A stretch of 62,000 nt of DNA from Symsagittifera roscoffensis (lineage: Eukaryota > Xenacoelomorpha > Acoela > Convolutidae): contig NC_087064.1 of the NCBI RefSeq assembly GCF_963678635.1, forward strand, positions 14,437,802 to 14,499,801, in the 5' to 3' direction. Shown in pieces: positions 45,867-56,216 of this stretch. The translations under genes and the position numbers were made by a program. The notes under the pieces were generated by a model, which made no database searches, had not been told where the DNA came from, and saw only the letters and a program-made list of their open reading frames with translations. Within the stretch, counting starts at the first letter, position 1; each line of letters begins with the position of its first letter.

Positions 45867-48800
45867 AGAAAGTCCAGATGATGATGATATTTTCCCCTTT
45901 ATCGTAGACGCAACCACTGATAGAGGACAGCATATATTCTGCAAAAATTTACTCTTAAATTTGTTTGAACCCGGAATCAGTCCATGTAAAACAGAGTTCC
46001 CAGATGTAAAAATCAAAAGACAAATTATCGATCACTATCTAAAAGATATAAGTAACCTAACACAACAATACGGAATCTACTCCATAGAATTCAGCTCACC
46101 AAACCAGAATCACAGTAAATATATAATTCAAACAGACGACCTTGATTTAGAATTCTCAAAAATATTCTCAGAATATATAAAAAGCATCCAATATAATAAC
46201 TCACAAAGAGCAAACTCCATATTCACCAATGAAGTTTTTGCGATAATATATAGTTATATCTCGATATTAGAAAACGAAATCCAGATACCAAATGTCTCAC
46301 CAACAGAAACATCTAAACATATAAGAGTACGACATGAAATCACACTACTCTCTAGTTTTCTAAATATAATTAAAGAAAATTTCACGAAAGATGAAGTTTC
46401 ACAACATACAAAACACGACTTACAAAAAATCTTGGCATGGTTCATAATAGATTATTTCACACATAATATTGATTTAATTTCACAAGCAAGAAAAAATTTT
46501 AGACCCCAAAACTCCAACGATGATACTGCCATCACAGAACAATCAGACTATGTTTGGGACCCCGAATGGTCTCATCCCGCATTCATAAACTTCCCACAAT
46601 CAATCTCAAGTCAAGCAATAAGTACGATATCTTATGTAAGAGATTATGTACGAGTAATACCATTAACCATTGATGCAACACCATTAAACTATAATACATT
46701 TTTACCCGATATGCAAAATAATAGTTTAAACTCTACAGTCATACACAATGAAAACCTCAATGGAACTAGGAATCTTACTCAACAAGATATCCAGACACCA
46801 TCACACTTCATAAATGAAGAAATCGTACACACAACAACTACACAACAAAGTATTTCACCAATACGTCCAAACTTAACAACACCAAGAAATACAAATTCTT
46901 CACAAACACAGGTAACATTACAATCAACCGTTAAACCTTCGGTTGCTCCAAAATATTCACACATGGATTACCAAACATACAGACCCATGACAATACCGCC
47001 AAAAACACGCAAAACGTTCACTAGAAACAACTTTGCAGACCATAATTATAATTACACACATCCATCAAAAACAAGTTATCAACCACAAAAAAATTTTAGT
47101 AATTATACAAGACCTCGAAACTGGGATAACCCAATGGCACCACCTAATTCAGTAAATTTCCAAACAAATTTACATCCTCCACAGGATCGTAGTGAAAACT
47201 ATCCATTTTTTCAACAAAATAAAAATAAAAAACAAACATCTTATCAAATGGATTACTTATCCTCAGATGATGATTTCTTACAACCAGATATATTTACACC
47301 CAATAATCAAGAATATCGTGGACAAGGAATACAGAAACCACATACATATCATAGAATTTTTTCTCCACAACCAATAGATACACAAATTCAACAACCAATT
47401 CAACAACAAAACCCAATTAATAAATCTTTTCAACCAATTCAGCAACAAAACCCAATGATTGCAAACTCGTACCAACCAGCACAAATGCAAAATGAAATAC
47501 CACTCCCATATTATCTTCAACAACACGAAATAACAAGAAATCAACTTTCAAATTTTTCTCAAATGCCAAATGCAGCAGAATCATTACAAATGACGATGAA
47601 TCCATACCTTATGGGTGGATCATCAATAACATCAAATAAACCTTTAATGGTATTCACAGGAACAGACCCTGAATATTCTGTAGAAGACTATTTAAATGCA
47701 GTCACAGCAAATTTGATTTTAAATATAGGACCTGAACCAATTAATACGCCACTACATCAAAACTGGATACATCGACGCACAGCGTTAATACAAACAACTC
47801 TAGATGGCGCAGCCCAAAAATGGTTTTCAGTATTGCCTATAGAAATAAAATCAAATTGGAAAAGATTTACACAAAAATTTTCAAAAATGTTTGACTCCGA
47901 AAGAAACAAACAACAACAAAGAGTTTTATGTAATGAAATTCGCAGATTACCAAACGAAACCATCAAGCAATTAGCAGTACGAATCGAAACACTAGTTCGA
48001 AAAGCATATTCACTAAATACACATGACTATAAAAACACAAAGATGACAGAAATCTTAATGATGACCTTAACACCACAATTAAGGAAAATAGCAATAAAAA
48101 AGAGAGCATCCCATCCTTCGTCAATTCGAGAACCCGATTTAGATTTTCGAAAACTAGTAGACAAACTAGAACAAGCAGAAATCACAATGAAACTCGAAGA
48201 AACGGAAAATCTGAAATTACAATACGTTAACAGAATTGAAACAGCTTCCACAAATATAAATAATATACAAGAATCAGATACAGATCTCGTTGAAAAAATC
48301 ACTGAAATACTCAATATTTACGAAAAACACCCAAACTTTAAAGGCAAACCATCTTTCAAAAAATGGTGTAATTATTGCCGACGATACGGACATAGTATTT
48401 CTGAATGTAGACAAAAACAGCAAGACAATCAAAATAAACCTCAAAAATATAAAGAACCAAATAAATCATTCTATCAATACATGAAAAAAGATCAAAATCT
48501 ACCGAACAAAACAGTCTACAGCAACAACAATTCAGGAAAACCACTCCCGAACAATACAAATTATACAAGAAATCAATCACCATATAACTCAAGTTATAGA
48601 GGAAGATCACCAGAACGAAGAAACACGCATAATTCATCACAAAATCACTACAATAGACCAAATAGTCGAAATAACTACTCCAGATCACATTCAAATACAC
48701 AACGATTTGTTTCTAGATCTAATTCCCAATCAAGAAATAATTATTATCCAAACAATCAATCACGAAATTCATCATACAATAGGAATAGAAACTACTCAAA

Positions 48801-51800
48801 TAATCGGAATAGAAGTTATTCAAACAACCGAAACCAGAATTACCCGAACAATCAATCAAGGAATAACTCATATAATAGATCGAACTATAACAGACCAAAC
48901 AATAATTACCAAAACAGATCGCGAAATAATTCACAAAATCGACACTCAAGTTATAATAACCGTTATAGAAATTATTCCCAATCACCACACCGGAATAATA
49001 ATAACTATAATAATTCTAATAATCGCCACAGAAGTAGTACACCTAAACATCAAAGACATATTAATCAAGTACAATCTAATCCAGAAACAACATCAGACCC
49101 TCCAGGTATTGATGACACAGTAACTGATACGTTACAACTCAACCAAATAAACTGTGAATCATCAGATTCAGAAAGCGATGCAGAAAACACTCTCTCCATC
49201 AACATGATAAAAGTCGAAAACGACTATGAACCTGTTATATATGAAGAACTTTTTTCATCACACATATATGAGAATCAATCAGAACTCCTTCACAATTATT
49301 ATATTGAACCCGTCCATTCCACACCGACGACACAAAAAACTAATGAAATTAACACTACAAACCAAACCAATGAGAAAGAAAAAACAAAATGTTTGAATAC
49401 AAATCACATCTATCAAAACATACAAAAAGAACAACCCAAAGAAAAAATTTGGACAATACCATTTCTTTTGGAAAGCCCAAAAAGCAAAGAATTTCAACCA
49501 CCAGATCTTGAAATTGATTTTTTAATTGATTCAGGAGCAGAATCAAATATAATAAACATTCCCACATGGAATGAAATAAAAACCTTACACCCAAAGCTAA
49601 CACCTCTTGAAACCTCCAGCAAACTAGCAACAGCACAAGGATCAACATTAATAAACTACGGAAAAATTCAATTATTTCTTCTCCCCACAAGAACAATGGA
49701 GCAAAACAAAATTTTAACCAAACCATTTAAACAAATATTCCATATCACTGATATTAAACATAATATCATTGGAATACCATTTATCTCTAAATATATACCA
49801 ACAATCAACATCTTGAATAGTAAAATACTAATCAAAGATAAATATACAAAAACAAAAGACACATCCCTAACATTTTTTCAAAGATTAAATAAACAACCAC
49901 CATTTTTTTCAAAATTTTACCCAATATATAACCAGCAAAGAAAACACTTGAAACCACTATCAGGAAACATCTATAATTTTTCAATCAAACAAGTTCACCA
50001 ATATGATAAAAAACAAAACAAACAAAAATTTTATATGTCAGATTTTGAATTCAAACCTATTCATAAGTTTTTCAAAATCACAATCTCATCAATAAAATAT
50101 TTGAAAAACTCGAATTCAGATATTATTTCCTTACATGTATACAACAATACACCTTACCAAGTAACATTACCTTTAGGACTTTTAGGCTATTGCGAAACCA
50201 ACGCTACAATATTACCAATACACGAAAAAGCATATCGTGTAAAAAATATACTCCAATTACTAGATATTTGCCAATCCACAATCCTTAATGAAGAATTATC
50301 TATAAATAATATAATAAGTAACGAAAACAGAAATACGGATTATTTCACAAAAACTCCATATTTCAAACCTACATTCAACATAAGTAACTACACAGAGAAT
50401 CAACAGAAATTTTTAACAATGTTTAATTTCCAACATTCACAAATAACACAAGATGAATTTGAAAAACTAGCAAAACAGCTAATTAAATATTCATCAGTCT
50501 ATGCAACATCCAAATTTGATGTTGGCAAAATCAGCTCATCACTACATCTCCCATTAAAACCAGACGCAGTTTTCAAAAAACAAAGAGCAAGTAAAGTACC
50601 AATTCACTTACACGATAAAGTGAACAGATTACTCGACATTTTAGAACAATACAACATTATATCACCAGTAAACAAAGAGGAACAACCAAAAGGCAACACA
50701 TTTATCAACCCTGTTATCATTCTAGCCAAAGGAGAATCATTAAAAATTGTTCTCGATGCTAGATACCTCAATTCACTCATAGATGAATCAAAGTGTAATT
50801 GGCCCATTGAACCAATACAAGTTATTTTAACAAAAATAAACGGAAAATACTTTACCACCGCCGATATGAATAGTGCATATAATCAAATGCCATTAGATGA
50901 ACAATCACGACGCTTAACACAATTTGTTATTGGAAATCAACAATACGAATTCAACCGCTTATTCTATGGAATATCCATAGGACCAGCAGCATTTTCAGCT
51001 TTTATGAGCAAAATTTTTCGACCACTAATACTCAAGAAAAACGCAATCACCTATTTAGACGATGTTTTTATGCAATCACAAACAAAAGAGGAAATGTTCA
51101 ATGTTTTAGAACAATATCACCAAATACTTCAGAACGAAAATCTGAAGGCCGCCCCCGATAAATCACACTTCTTTTTGACAAAAGTTAAATTCTTAGGGCA
51201 TAATATAGAAAGAAAAACAATCACTCCATTGAAATCACGTATAGACGCTATTCAAAAACTCCAACCACCAACAAATAAAAAGAAAATCCAAGAATTCCCT
51301 GGAATGTTAAACTTTTTAAGCAAATATGTTTATAAAATGCAATTATATCTACGACCATTCTATAACATACTTAGACAACAAAATAATTTTGAATGGAATA
51401 TAGAACATCAAGCACGATTTGAAGAAATTGAAAAACTTCTAACTGAACAAATTTCAAACACAATTCCAGATTCAAATCAACCATTTTATGCAATGTGCGA
51501 TGCTTCGAACTTTGGCATCGGCGCAGCATTATTACAATCACATAATAGTACATATAAAATGAACCTCATATCAGCAAATTCTCGATTATTCACTCAAGCA
51601 GAACTAAGACTCTCAACTCTAATGAGAGAATGTACAGCCATAATATATACACTAACAGAATATGAATTTCTGATACTTGGATCAAAACATCCCACAGTTC
51701 TATTCACAGACCATAAACCAATCATCTTTCTTTTTACACAAAAGTCTAATCCAAACCACCGAGTTTATAGATTTCAACTCATTTTAATGAAATTCCCAAA

Positions 51801-54084
51801 CTTACATATAGTTTGGACCGCAGGAAAAAATCTTGCATTACCAGACACCTTAAGTCGAAATACGCCACCTGAATTACTTACACGAAAAACCACAGTTGAA
51901 ATACCCAAAAACATAAAATTCTACCTTGCAGAAAATGAAACATCACCCCGATTGGAATGCAAATATGCAGTAAAAACTGACGTTGAACAATCACAAATAA
52001 ATAATTTACAACATTTCCCACTTTATTTAGATTGTCAAAATAATCACTATGAAGTTGATCTACTTGGAACATCAACTTTTAAACCAATCCCATATTCACA
52101 ATGGATAAAAAACAACACCCAACAAAAAAGAATAAAACAACACCCGCCTAAAAAAGACCATTTTCCACTAATTGAAAAAGAAAATCTGACTGATAAAATA
52201 AACTTATCAGGACCACAAACAAACGATTCAAAATACACAATAAATCAAGTTTTTGACCTCCATGACCCACTTGACACAATACCCTTATCTAAATTAGAAA
52301 TCGAAAACATTTTTCTCCCCCCAACAGAAACAATTACAATTTCAACACTGAAACAATATCAAAACCTTGACCCAGTAATTCGACAACTGAAATCATGGCA
52401 CAAATATAAAACTAAACCTATCAAAGCAGATTCAACTATTCTAGGAAACAAAACACTCCTCAGATATTTTCGAAAATTCAACAATACAACAATTAACGAA
52501 AACACAGACCTTCTAGAATACAAACTAAATGAATCTACAGTTCCCTGTCTCCCTTTAAGTATGATTCTTATAGCTTTTAATATTTCACATACACAAAATA
52601 TTAAAGGACACTCTGGATCAGAAAAAACATATTCAAATTTTATACAAAACTTTTATTTCCCAAATGCACCAATTTGGATAAAAGTACTATGCAATGACTG
52701 TATAGTATGTCAACTAAATAAACCTTACCCAAATCAAAAACAAATAGCACAAAAACAAGATTTTAAAGGACAAAGTTTGTACTTTAATCATCGTATCTCA
52801 TTTGATACCAAAGGACCAATTTCACCCTCATCCGAAGGAAACTCCTACATTATGGTAATTGTTGACGCATTTACACATTATGTAGCACTTAACCCAGTAC
52901 CACATTGTAACGCTTATTATGCTTACACAACACTCTATGAACACTGGATAGCAAAATTCGGACTACCAGAAATTTTAGTTACAGACAACGGTACAGAATT
53001 CATAAATAATGAAATCATCACACTATGTCATTTATATAACATTAAACACAAACCACGTACATCTCACGCACCTTGGACAAACGGCTTAGTCGAAGGTATG
53101 AACCGTTCATTACAAGAATATCTCAGATGTATCATCAATGGAAATGATACAAGATATACCGAATGGTCAGCAGATGTAAAACTATTTCCCTTAGCATATA
53201 ATTCACAAATCACGACAACTTTAGGAATGTCACCATATGAAATGGTTTTTAACCAAAAGCCACGCAAACCAATAATGTTTACAGCAAACTCTCATAAAAA
53301 CGCACAAGGTTATTGTCAACCAAATAAAGACTCAATTTGTTATAACCTACCATTACATACACACGATGAAGATCATTTTCATCACCCACAAATTCTTAAA
53401 TTAGCCTCCGGTACACACACCGAATGGATTTTAAACAGAGATAAAAAACACAATGAAATTTACCAAAAGGTAACAAAAAAGTTGTTACAAAGGCAAAATA
53501 TTAATGAACAGATAAATTCACGCTTTACACCAGCCTCCGATTTAAAAATTGGAACATTTGTTTTAATACCCAATTTTAATACTCAAAAAGGAATTTCAAA
53601 AAAGTTACAACCCCTTCGTAAAGGACCATACCAAATAACTGCAAAACCCACTGACGTCACATATAAAATCACCGACTCAGATAAAAAAGAAATCGTTCAA
53701 CACCGAAATAACCTATTACCTTATTATCCAAAAGAATACGCACTCCGCGAACTAACTCAATTATATTCTTTTACAGGTTTAAAAGTTATTCAAAATAACC
53801 CACATACGGACACCATAACAAAGGAACAAAATGATATTCACCTCGGAAATCAAAATACAAAATCAAACACCACAAAAAACAATACAAAAAATCTCGATCA
53901 AAATACATCTCAAAAAGAAAGAAAAAATAGAAAAATGACAGAACAAATAATACCCCAAAAACAAATCGACAAATCAGAACATAGAGAGTCTTCACGACTT
54001 AGAAATCAACCACGTAAAAATTATAAAGTATTCATCCCACAATCTAAAATATTAAAGAAAGTTGAATTTCAAAAACAACCTTAA
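45841..54084 (+). CDS. gag-pol: Ty3/gypsy-type Gag-Pol polyprotein
   Basis: A single intact 2,747-residue frame. Residues 1-600 are of unknown fold, partly Gln/Asn/Pro-rich. About 600-790 is a retrotransposon capsid-like region (FTGTDPEYS, LDGAAQKWF). The CCHC knuckle is C843, C846, H851, C856. About 913-1,075 is Asn/Ser/Arg-rich. The protease active site is DSGAE at 1,230. Reverse transcriptase has FTTADM (D1675) and YLDD (D1740, D1741). RNase H residues are D1887, E1930 and D1957. The integrase zinc finger is H2250, H2257, C2287, C2290 and the catalytic triad D2322, D2382, E2418 (D-59-D-35-E). GPY is at 2,595-2,597. All catalytic residues are present. It is much longer than usual gypsy polyproteins, with a long linker between protease and RT and no frameshift between gag and pol. 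It makes the particle, the cDNA and the integration complex. Confidence 0.95.
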   Translation: MSSTHTPGEESPDDDDIFPFIVDATTDRGQHIFCKNLLLNLFEPGISPCKTEFPDVKIKRQIIDHYLKDISNLTQQYGIYSIEFSSPNQNHSKYIIQTDDLDLEFSKIFSEYIKSIQYNNSQRANSIFTNEVFAIIYSYISILENEIQIPNVSPTETSKHIRVRHEITLLSSFLNIIKENFTKDEVSQHTKHDLQKILAWFIIDYFTHNIDLISQARKNFRPQNSNDDTAITEQSDYVWDPEWSHPAFINFPQSISSQAISTISYVRDYVRVIPLTIDATPLNYNTFLPDMQNNSLNSTVIHNENLNGTRNLTQQDIQTPSHFINEEIVHTTTTQQSISPIRPNLTTPRNTNSSQTQVTLQSTVKPSVAPKYSHMDYQTYRPMTIPPKTRKTFTRNNFADHNYNYTHPSKTSYQPQKNFSNYTRPRNWDNPMAPPNSVNFQTNLHPPQDRSENYPFFQQNKNKKQTSYQMDYLSSDDDFLQPDIFTPNNQEYRGQGIQKPHTYHRIFSPQPIDTQIQQPIQQQNPINKSFQPIQQQNPMIANSYQPAQMQNEIPLPYYLQQHEITRNQLSNFSQMPNAAESLQMTMNPYLMGGSSITSNKPLMVFTGTDPEYSVEDYLNAVTANLILNIGPEPINTPLHQNWIHRRTALIQTTLDGAAQKWFSVLPIEIKSNWKRFTQKFSKMFDSERNKQQQRVLCNEIRRLPNETIKQLAVRIETLVRKAYSLNTHDYKNTKMTEILMMTLTPQLRKIAIKKRASHPSSIREPDLDFRKLVDKLEQAEITMKLEETENLKLQYVNRIETASTNINNIQESDTDLVEKITEILNIYEKHPNFKGKPSFKKWCNYCRRYGHSISECRQKQQDNQNKPQKYKEPNKSFYQYMKKDQNLPNKTVYSNNNSGKPLPNNTNYTRNQSPYNSSYRGRSPERRNTHNSSQNHYNRPNSRNNYSRSHSNTQRFVSRSNSQSRNNYYPNNQSRNSSYNRNRNYSNNRNRSYSNNRNQNYPNNQSRNNSYNRSNYNRPNNNYQNRSRNNSQNRHSSYNNRYRNYSQSPHRNNNNYNNSNNRHRSSTPKHQRHINQVQSNPETTSDPPGIDDTVTDTLQLNQINCESSDSESDAENTLSINMIKVENDYEPVIYEELFSSHIYENQSELLHNYYIEPVHSTPTTQKTNEINTTNQTNEKEKTKCLNTNHIYQNIQKEQPKEKIWTIPFLLESPKSKEFQPPDLEIDFLIDSGAESNIINIPTWNEIKTLHPKLTPLETSSKLATAQGSTLINYGKIQLFLLPTRTMEQNKILTKPFKQIFHITDIKHNIIGIPFISKYIPTINILNSKILIKDKYTKTKDTSLTFFQRLNKQPPFFSKFYPIYNQQRKHLKPLSGNIYNFSIKQVHQYDKKQNKQKFYMSDFEFKPIHKFFKITISSIKYLKNSNSDIISLHVYNNTPYQVTLPLGLLGYCETNATILPIHEKAYRVKNILQLLDICQSTILNEELSINNIISNENRNTDYFTKTPYFKPTFNISNYTENQQKFLTMFNFQHSQITQDEFEKLAKQLIKYSSVYATSKFDVGKISSSLHLPLKPDAVFKKQRASKVPIHLHDKVNRLLDILEQYNIISPVNKEEQPKGNTFINPVIILAKGESLKIVLDARYLNSLIDESKCNWPIEPIQVILTKINGKYFTTADMNSAYNQMPLDEQSRRLTQFVIGNQQYEFNRLFYGISIGPAAFSAFMSKIFRPLILKKNAITYLDDVFMQSQTKEEMFNVLEQYHQILQNENLKAAPDKSHFFLTKVKFLGHNIERKTITPLKSRIDAIQKLQPPTNKKKIQEFPGMLNFLSKYVYKMQLYLRPFYNILRQQNNFEWNIEHQARFEEIEKLLTEQISNTIPDSNQPFYAMCDASNFGIGAALLQSHNSTYKMNLISANSRLFTQAELRLSTLMRECTAIIYTLTEYEFLILGSKHPTVLFTDHKPIIFLFTQKSNPNHRVYRFQLILMKFPNLHIVWTAGKNLALPDTLSRNTPPELLTRKTTVEIPKNIKFYLAENETSPRLECKYAVKTDVEQSQINNLQHFPLYLDCQNNHYEVDLLGTSTFKPIPYSQWIKNNTQQKRIKQHPPKKDHFPLIEKENLTDKINLSGPQTNDSKYTINQVFDLHDPLDTIPLSKLEIENIFLPPTETITISTLKQYQNLDPVIRQLKSWHKYKTKPIKADSTILGNKTLLRYFRKFNNTTINENTDLLEYKLNESTVPCLPLSMILIAFNISHTQNIKGHSGSEKTYSNFIQNFYFPNAPIWIKVLCNDCIVCQLNKPYPNQKQIAQKQDFKGQSLYFNHRISFDTKGPISPSSEGNSYIMVIVDAFTHYVALNPVPHCNAYYAYTTLYEHWIAKFGLPEILVTDNGTEFINNEIITLCHLYNIKHKPRTSHAPWTNGLVEGMNRSLQEYLRCIINGNDTRYTEWSADVKLFPLAYNSQITTTLGMSPYEMVFNQKPRKPIMFTANSHKNAQGYCQPNKDSICYNLPLHTHDEDHFHHPQILKLASGTHTEWILNRDKKHNEIYQKVTKKLLQRQNINEQINSRFTPASDLKIGTFVLIPNFNTQKGISKKLQPLRKGPYQITAKPTDVTYKITDSDKKEIVQHRNNLLPYYPKEYALRELTQLYSFTGLKVIQNNPHTDTITKEQNDIHLGNQNTKSNTTKNNTKNLDQNTSQKERKNRKMTEQIIPQKQIDKSEHRESSRLRNQPRKNYKVFIPQSKILKKVEFQKQP
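45857..45868 (+). promoter_or_regulatory. Candidate splice donor eight codons into gag
   Basis: CCCCAG|GTGAAG: the exon would end at 45,862, carrying seven codons plus one base of gag. Such a donor could supply a start codon to downstream ORFs that lack one. The match is to consensus only. Confidence 0.3.
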
Positions 54085-54678
54085 ATTCTACATTTAAAAA
54101 TCTTTGCACCTCTGAAACATTTCACACTTTCATTTTTCAAGATAACATGCTGATAAACACGCAGCGATTCTAGTTCAAAATTAGCCAATAGGATTCATCC
54201 AATCCGTCACCTTCTATAACTTTAACACAAACCAACTAGACGAAAAATATTAAACTCCAGGCATATCTATAACTATAACTCTACGACCTCCAGGTCAAAA
54301 ATAAGCAAACCACTCCAACTTGACAACTAAAATAAATATCACCATAATATCATAACCCTCCCTTATCTAATAAACCAAAGATCAACAATATTTCCCCAAC
54401 TCAGCCCTCAAATACCCCCCAAACAAATATGTTAAATTAGCCTAAAGTAAAAGAACGACCATTTTATTTAGCCTAAAGTATAAAAATCTCAAAAATACCC
54501 CAAATCATTTGACAAATGAAAAGAAAGACAAAGAAGACCTCCCGATCACCATAAAAATTGCCCCCAACAATTTTTTACGAAACTCAACCCACTTGTCAAA
54601 AAACTAATAAATAATCCGACCACACTTGAAAATTGCCCCAAACAACAAAAAATATTCGATCACGAAGCCATTTCTTAA
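54085..54678 (+). other. Non-coding spacer between gag-pol and the small ORFs
   Basis: A/C-rich without long frames. Short repeats are present: TAGCCTAAAGTA near 54,438 and 54,470, AATTGCCCC near 54,558 and 54,631, and CAATTTTTTACGA near 54,570 and 54,724. It may hold splice or RNA signals. Confidence 0.5.
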
Positions 54679-54894
54679 ATGCTCTTCTATCAAACAGTCA
54701 CTAAAATTATCACAAACCTCAAACAATTTTTTACGATACTTGAAACTTTCATAATATTTCTTTTTGATATCCTTGAATCTTTTCTAATACTCTTAATCAT
54801 TTTTTGTAACATTTTTTTAATTTTCTACACTATATTCGAACTATTTCTCCAACTTTCAAAAACCCTTGATTATATACACAGGTACGATTTATAA
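54679..54894 (+). CDS. Small hydrophobic ORF A, 71 residues
   Basis: ATG at 54,679, stop at 54,892-54,894. About residues 18-60 are almost continuously hydrophobic (Phe, Ile, Leu), enough for two membrane helices, with short polar ends. It starts 595 bp after gag-pol and ends 10 bp before the next small ORF. Size and hydrophobicity recall small viral membrane proteins, but no motif confirms that. AT-rich DNA can encode such frames by chance; its place in a tight ORF series is the main support. Confidence 0.4.
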   Translation: MLFYQTVTKIITNLKQFFTILETFIIFLFDILESFLILLIIFCNIFLIFYTIFELFLQLSKTLDYIHRYDL

Positions 54895-54904
54895 AATTGT
54901 CTAA

Positions 54905-55081
54905 ATGATACGAACTATTTTCAGTAGAACTGATATTTTTCTACTATTTGTAATTTTCATAACATTTCTATCATCCCTCATTTTGACTATATGCAAATGT
55001 ATAAAGAAAGCAATCATCACATTCGCTCTAGCAACAATCCTCCTAATTCTTTTCTTAGAAGAATACTTTAATAAACATTAA
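54905..55081 (+). CDS. Small hydrophobic ORF B, 58 residues
   Basis: ATG at 54,905-54,907, TAA at 55,079-55,081, in a different frame from ORF A. It has two hydrophobic stretches at residues 11-29 and 37-51, separated by a short basic CKCIKKA turn, and an acidic/polar C-terminus (EEYFNKH). This two-helix hairpin layout is viroporin-like in form only. The next reading frame opens 20 bp further on. Confidence 0.4.
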   Translation: MIRTIFSRTDIFLLFVIFITFLSSLILTICKCIKKAIITFALATILLILFLEEYFNKH

Positions 55082-55101
55082 CTTTTTCAATAAAAGAATA
55101 G

Positions 55102-56132
55102 ACCAAAAAGCTATCAAAAATTGCTACCCAAAAGTCACCAAGTCAGTCTTCACCGACATCATCCCAAGATAACCCAACAACACCTTCAACTACCAATAAT
55201 CCTCAAACATCTACACGAATTTCCTTTCAAGATAACCCATACACTTTTGAAGAACGACACGCTCGTTTATCAGAACCACTAGAACCAGCTCAACGACAAG
55301 CACCTCTAAGCGAACCAACATATAACTTATACCCCACACTACCACAAGAATTAAGTAGAATAAGAAATCCTAGTCAAAACCAAAATACAGTCGAAATAAA
55401 TAGACAAATTATACATCCTCGACGGAACAAGAATTTTCTAACTCCCCGAGTTCATTTTGATATACCTCAATCCCCATCACAAAACACTCCAGAAAACCCC
55501 ATTGGTATATTACCAGAAACCCCTACGCTCTTTCACAACGTAGCACCTCAAGCCTACCATCAGATTACTTAGGTTCAACACCAACATCTGAACAAATACG
55601 TGAAAATCCCTTTAACCCCCCAAACCAGGCATCACGACTACCATATTGGACAACACATTCATTTACACAAGGTGAATTAAATTTAGTCAATGATCCAATA
55701 GATATTTCTACGGATACAACAACATCCTCATCACTACCAGAAACATTATCACTACCATCAACACCATCAATAAGCCAGATTTCACCACCACCTTTTAACT
55801 TAAATTTTCCAAATAATCTCGACGCCAGATATCGAGAACAATCATCAACAAATATCCCTTTAAGACTAGATTGGAATACATTTACAGCCCCTCCACCATT
55901 ATTTGGACAATATCTAGAAAGTAATCGCCTCCACAACTGGGCACTTAATAAATTACAATACCGACAAGACATTCACGACGATATCCGTGATCACAATATC
56001 CAAATACTTCAACAAAACAGTTTACAATTAAAGTTTGAAATCACAGTTAAATTAAACAACATTACTCAACATCCCTACCCATTAAACCCACATAACAGCT
56101 CAATCACTACCACCACCATTTATAACCACTGA
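55102..56132 (+). pseudogene. Hidden Pro/Ser/Thr-rich frame without ATG and with a frame change
   Basis: Frame 1 is open from 55,102 to TAG at 55,570-55,572 (156 codons). Frame 2, shifted by -1, is open from 55,461 to TGA at 56,130-56,132 (223 codons). They overlap by 112 nt. Both encode the same kind of sequence: Pro, Ser, Thr, Asn and Gln-rich with sparse hydrophobics, and a more ordered end in frame 2 (FGQYLESNRLHNWALNKLQY). No ATG starts frame 1, so expression would need splicing or a non-AUG start. It is either one gene with programmed frameshift, one gene broken by an indel, or two ORFs. It lies between the small hydrophobic ORFs and the glycoprotein. Confidence 0.55.
55494..55500 (+). 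promoter_or_regulatory. Possible -1 slippery heptamer
   Basis: A AAC CCC in frame 1 fits the X XXY YYZ form and lies inside the 112-nt overlap of the two frames. Runs of C are less usual in the second half of known sites, and no downstream pseudoknot was demonstrated. Confidence 0.25.
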
Positions 56133-56201
56133 AGTAATATATAAATACGACAGATATACCAAAAACACAATTGGTTACATCACATTTTATAACCCATACT
56201 C

Positions 56202-56203
56202 AG
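56202..56203 (+). promoter_or_regulatory. Candidate splice acceptor before env
   Basis: TTTTATAACCCATACTCAG lies 14 bp upstream of the env ATG. Retroviral-type envelope mRNAs are usually spliced, so an acceptor here would make sense. The evidence is consensus only. Confidence 0.3.
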
Positions 56204-56216
56204 GATTATCATACAC

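Noticed and set aside
55565-55972. 135-residue minus-strand protein
   Set aside because: Shadow of the hidden plus-strand Pro/Ser/Thr-rich frame.
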